Source: Bacillota bacterium
GTDB lineage: Bacteria; Bacillota_H; UBA994; UBA5500
Direction: 5' to 3'
Assembly (NCBI GenBank): GCA_012727835.1
Contig: JAAYGE010000046.1
Coordinates: 1 to 8,402, forward strand
Length of the DNA: 8,402 bases
The position numbers were made by a program, and so were the translations under genes. Under the pieces are notes generated by a model. It made no database searches. It was not told the origin of the DNA and was given only the letters and a program-made list of their open reading frames with translations. Below are positions 5,500 to 8,402 of this stretch, one piece after another; within the stretch, counting starts at the first letter, position 1, and each line of letters starts with the position of its first letter.

Positions 5500-6831
5500 C
5501 TACTCCTGATCGGGCGCAATGGCCACCACGCCTCGTTTCCCATCCACCACTTGCACGATGCCGTCATGAGGAGCAATATAGCGCTTTTCGCCCATGCCGA
5601 ACCAGGTAGGCTGCCAACCCACCAGTTCTCCTTTACGCACATAGGAACCGACTCGGGGAACAACCGTGCCCAGGAAGTCATTCCCATCGCTTTCCAGCTT
5701 GAGGCAAGTCCAGCCACGGCTGATTAAGTCGTGTAAAGCCGGGCGCTGCCCCTCAATATTAGTAATGACCTGCGTGAAAAGCAGTATGGGGCGTTTAAGC
5801 AATAGTTCGTTGACGGTGGCCACTCGCGCTAGGCGGGCGGGGGCGAATAAGGCAATGGTATAGGCAAAAACTACCAGCAAGATCCCGTGTCGTAACAGGG
5901 TCCAGTCGTACTTGAAAGGAAAAGTGATATATCTCTGTAGGACTGAAATTGCTCCCCAGCCCAGTCCTACCCCTAGGAGCGTAGAGAAACCGAACTCCAT
6001 AAGTAGCAGGCGACTGACTTCGCCCGGTTTGAGACCTAGGGTTTTGAGTATAGCTATTTCGCTACGGCTATCTATGAATACTAGGAGGCCGAAGATACTT
6101 ATACCAATGGCTAAGAACACGATCCCTAGAAATAGAGCTAGATCCCCACCAGCGAACATGTTTCTAACCAGGTATTTTACTCCTAAGAAGGCGGCATCCA
6201 GTCTAACCATCTCCGCATTGGGGATACGGTGGAAATTGCGCTGCAGTTGCTTAAGAGCTGCTTCCGGATAGACCAACACGGTTTGGGAATAGGCCAGATC
6301 ATTGCCCAGCCAATTGTAAGCCCATGGAAGGCTAACTAGAATAGGGCTAAGCAGCTGGACATCCTCATAGTAACCTGCCACAACTACTTCTGCCTGCTTC
6401 CAAGGGCGACCACCAAAATGGGTGAGGATAATCCTGTCCCCTATTTCTTCATCGAAAACTTGACCTCGCAGGCTAGCCGGTAGCCAGGCCTCATTTCCTT
6501 GCGGCATGGGCCAGCCGCTTCCATTGGAGAATATTACAGCTGCCAAGCGCACATTGCCATGGCGTGTAGTAACATCTAAAAGCGACAGCTGCAAATTGGG
6601 CGGTGTGGTGATCTGCGAAGGTGGCTCCACCGACCCGGGTGCGAACACTGCGGCGGCGCCAGGAAATTGGGGAACAACTAGGCGACCCGCAAAATCTTCG
6701 CCGATTGCTCCCACATATCCCTGAAAAAGGAGGGCCGCTACAACCACTGCCGCCACAAGACCCGCTACCAACAGATGAACGAAGCGAAAGCACCAGACTC
6801 GTTTGCTCCACAGACTTAGTAAGCTACTCAT
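5500..6831 (-). CDS. ABC transporter permease, FtsX/MacB type, with a C-terminal barrel-sandwich (biotinyl/lipoyl-like) domain
   Basis: The 443-residue membrane protein has the FtsX-like layout: one helix (about 18-40), a large outside domain (about 41-228), then three helices (about 231-253, 275-297, 315-333). The family's cytoplasmic loop is clear in IDSRSEIAILKTLGLKPGEV (253-272), and the usual closing segment appears in PARLARVATVNELLLKRP (331-348). Unusually the chain does not end there. About 90 more residues follow with GTVVPRVGSYVRKGELVGW (388-406) and RYIAPHDGIVQVV (417-429), a pattern typical of biotinyl/lipoyl-like folds, but without an MKM lysine. The ATG at 6831 overlaps the end of the first permease by 8 bases and has GGAGGTG upstream. 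The two permeases probably form a heterodimer powered by an ATPase encoded elsewhere. Cargo is unknown. It ends with TAG directly followed by TAA. Confidence 0.88.
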   Translation of the reverse strand: MSSLLSLWSKRVWCFRFVHLLVAGLVAAVVVAALLFQGYVGAIGEDFAGRLVVPQFPGAAAVFAPGSVEPPSQITTPPNLQLSLLDVTTRHGNVRLAAVIFSNGSGWPMPQGNEAWLPASLRGQVFDEEIGDRIILTHFGGRPWKQAEVVVAGYYEDVQLLSPILVSLPWAYNWLGNDLAYSQTVLVYPEAALKQLQRNFHRIPNAEMVRLDAAFLGVKYLVRNMFAGGDLALFLGIVFLAIGISIFGLLVFIDSRSEIAILKTLGLKPGEVSRLLLMEFGFSTLLGVGLGWGAISVLQRYITFPFKYDWTLLRHGILLVVFAYTIALFAPARLARVATVNELLLKRPILLFTQVITNIEGQRPALHDLISRGWTCLKLESDGNDFLGTVVPRVGSYVRKGELVGWQPTWFGMGEKRYIAPHDGIVQVVDGKRGVVAIAPDQE

Positions 6832-8275
6832 TACGCAACACCTCCATCGGTGCTACACTAGATAATCGCCAAACGGGCAATAAAGAAAACAATAGCGCTG
6901 CCGCCAGGGTGAGGCCACAAATCTGCACGTATTCCCTTATGAATGCTAGTAGGACGTCAAGGAAGGCCTGCCCACCCCGCAGCTGCATAATAACGCCAAA
7001 GAGACGTAAGGGGAAAAAGCCTAGTGTGGCACCAATCAGGGTGAGGGCAACCGTCTCGCTGAAGCCTAGTATGATTATATCGCGGCGCCGAGCACCTAGG
7101 GCCCGCAGGGTTCCAATTTCCTGCTGGCGGCTGGCAATTCCGGTCAACATATGGCCACCTAACAGAATAGCGGCTATCAGCACCAGCAAGTAAGCAAAAA
7201 TACGACTAAAAGATATGGGTATGGTCAGGCGAGGCTGGCCTGGTAATCTCCAAACATTTTGGGGGGCCTGGGAAAACTGTTCCAAATGCCCCGTGTGGAA
7301 AATCCGTTCTTCCACTTCTCCTAAGCTAACAAATGTTAAGTCGGGGTAGGTGGCATTCAGCTCCGCAATAGTAGGTTCAAGAATCTGCAGGTCCTCCACC
7401 CGCAAAACTAGGTTACTGATGGGGATTGCTGCACCGTTACTGCTCACCTGGTTAACGATTTCCTGCCAACTTACTTGTCCTATCCAAGCTATATCGACAG
7501 CCAGCCGCCCTTCTTCAGTCAAGGTACCGCCTACCGGATCCATCCACGCCACTTCTCGTGTGGGTACCTGCAGATAAGCTCCGAAAGGCAGAGTATAGCT
7601 TATAGGTTCCGTAAAGTCCAACCTACCTCTATCGTCCAACTGGGGTAACAATAGATCCACCGCTTCCCCCTGCTGCTGATAGGGAACCTTTTCTCGTAAA
7701 ACCGGGGCTGGCTTATTAAAAAAGATACCCGTGTTGGCCAGCGCAAATTGATCGGGCTGTCGTCGGTCGGCAGTTAGTTGTTGGATTTCTTCTGTGAGCG
7801 GCGCGATACGCAGCGGGTAATCCACTCGACCGCCGGGCCCAAAGCCTTGCACTACGACCGGTAGCATGGGTATAGTCACTACCGCCTCAACGCCTGGAAA
7901 AGTTGCCAGTTCGGCTGTCAGGTTAGGGTCTATAAACTCGTTGGGCTGCTCCCCCAGTGGCACCCAAAAGCCCTGTTCATAAAACTGGGGGTAAAACCAA
8001 TCTAGCCAGCTGCTACCGCTGGCCAACAAGTGGGTCGGCTCGTATTTTGTCGTGCCGGTAATGTCGGTCAGTTGCTGGCCGACCCAGCGAAAGGGTATGA
8101 CCAGAATATGCCCTCCGGTGAAGCGGCTCAAGAAGGGCGCTATCCGGAGGGGCGGGATATCTTGTAAAGCTTACGAGGTTGTGAGGCTCTTAGCGGCCAT
8201 AGCTAAAGCCAGAACTACCAAAGTGCTGCGGGCCAGTTGCCGCCGTACATTTAAAATCCCCAAACGAAAAAACAT
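6824..8275 (-). pseudogene. ABC transporter permease, FtsX/MacB type, interrupted by an in-frame TAA after the first membrane helix
   Basis: The whole frame from the ATG at 8275 is 483 codons before the final stop. The start has GGAGGTG five bases upstream. Residues 1-34 give the N-terminal anchor: RLGILNVRRQLARS, then a helix VVLALAMAAKSLTTS. Codon 35 is TAA (8171-8173). The frame continues with ALQDIPPLRIAPFLSRFTGG and stays open to 6824. The rest has a large outside domain (about 50-355) and three helices near 356-378, 403-428 and 448-468, with the FtsX loop ASRQQEIGTLRALGARRRDI (381-400) and the family ending APMEVLRNE. A restart at TTG 8131 lacks a ribosome site and would lose the first helix, so topology would be wrong. 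It overlaps the second permease by 8 bases. Either a decayed gene or a base error in the sequence; the family assignment is firm. Confidence 0.87.
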
Positions 8276-8280
8276 AGAGG

Positions 8281-8287
8281 CACCTCC
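8281..8287 (-). promoter_or_regulatory. Ribosome binding site that sets the start of the first permease
   Basis: Minus-strand GGAGGTG lies five bases before the ATG at 8275. It marks this ATG, upstream of the in-frame TAA, as the original start of the permease. Confidence 0.75.
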
Positions 8288-8356
8288 AGCCGAACTAATT
8301 AACTCTGCTCCTACTTCTTTTCCACGCCCTGCCCCGCTTTCCTCTTCCTCCAGTTT

Positions 8357-8402
8357 CTATATTTCGGCTACCTTATCTTTGCCATCCACCTGGGGCCTGG
8401 AA
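8357..8402 (-). CDS. Possible 3' end of an upstream gene (product not identifiable)
   Basis: In one minus-strand frame the edge sequence reads SRPQVDGKDKVAEI and then TAG at 8357-8359. The other two frames stop sooner. The gap to the next ATG is about 80 purine-rich bases with no obvious terminator or promoter, so this gene could be co-transcribed with the permeases. An ATPase or membrane-fusion subunit would be expected there from the usual FtsX-type layout, but 14 residues are too few to say. Confidence 0.3.
   Translation of the reverse strand, partial: SRPQVDGKDKVAEI

Noticed and set aside
6621..7193. Plus-strand open frame of 190 codons
   Set aside because: It lies antisense to both permease genes, has an Arg/Pro/Ser-rich composition typical of a shadow frame, and lacks a ribosome site or recognisable domain.
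1..8402. Reassignment of TAA/TAG to an amino acid as the reason for the in-frame stops
   Set aside because: TAA and TAG also sit at the expected ends of intact genes: nagA (TAA), the first permease (TAG after LRNE), and the NlpC/P60 gene (TAG about ten bases before its terminator). Reading through them would give non-family tails.
1..8402. Mobile element, CRISPR array, prophage or tRNA gene
   Set aside because: No transposase, integrase, regularly spaced repeats, phage proteins or cloverleaf sequence was found on either strand.

Overview
The window looks like chromosomal DNA from a bacterium of the Firmicutes type (Bacillota, clostridial or related). The signs are strong GGAGG-like ribosome binding sites, an exported exo-N-acetylmuramidase (NamZ/DUF1343) of the Bacillus/Clostridium kind, a short secreted NlpC/P60 peptidase, and U-rich intrinsic terminators. 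This placement is inference from gene style; no rRNA or other phylogenetic marker is present. All real genes lie on the minus strand, so the biological order runs from right (8402) to left (1).

Layout in transcription order: (1) the possible tail of an unidentified gene at the right edge; (2) a pair of FtsX/MacB-type ABC transporter permeases (8275-6824 and 6831-5500, overlapping by 8 bp), whose ATPase is not in the window; (3) a secreted NlpC/P60 endopeptidase (5351-4854) with its own candidate promoter, a hairpin over its ribosome binding site, and a terminator; (4) an amino-sugar operon: ROK-family sugar kinase (4699-3794), N-acetylglucosamine-6-phosphate deacetylase nagA (3797-2667, 4-bp ATGA overlap with the kinase) and cutC (2644-1883); (5) a small coiled-coil protein of unknown function (1642-1337) with a repeat-rich leader and a strong terminator; (6) a secreted exo-beta-N-acetylmuramidase namZ (from 1082, running to the left edge).

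The theme of the left two-thirds is cell-wall turnover and amino-sugar salvage. NlpC/P60 would cut peptide stems, NamZ would release MurNAc from glycan ends, the kinase would phosphorylate amino sugars, and NagA would deacetylate GlcNAc-6-P. MurQ, NagZ, NagB and a sugar transporter are not in the window.

The most striking observation is that three of the eight main genes carry an in-frame stop while the same frame continues with clear family sequence: the ROK kinase (TAA at codon 35, just after the DLGGTN phosphate-binding motif), the first FtsX permease (TAA at codon 35, just after the first membrane helix) and namZ (TAG at codon 338, with family-like sequence beyond it). TAA and TAG also end intact neighbours properly, so genetic recoding is unlikely. 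Gene decay or base-level errors in the assembly are the leading explanations. A second oddity is a barrel-sandwich (biotinyl/lipoyl-like) tail fused to the second permease.

No tRNA, rRNA, CRISPR array, transposase or phage gene was seen, and no plus-strand frame looks like a real gene.
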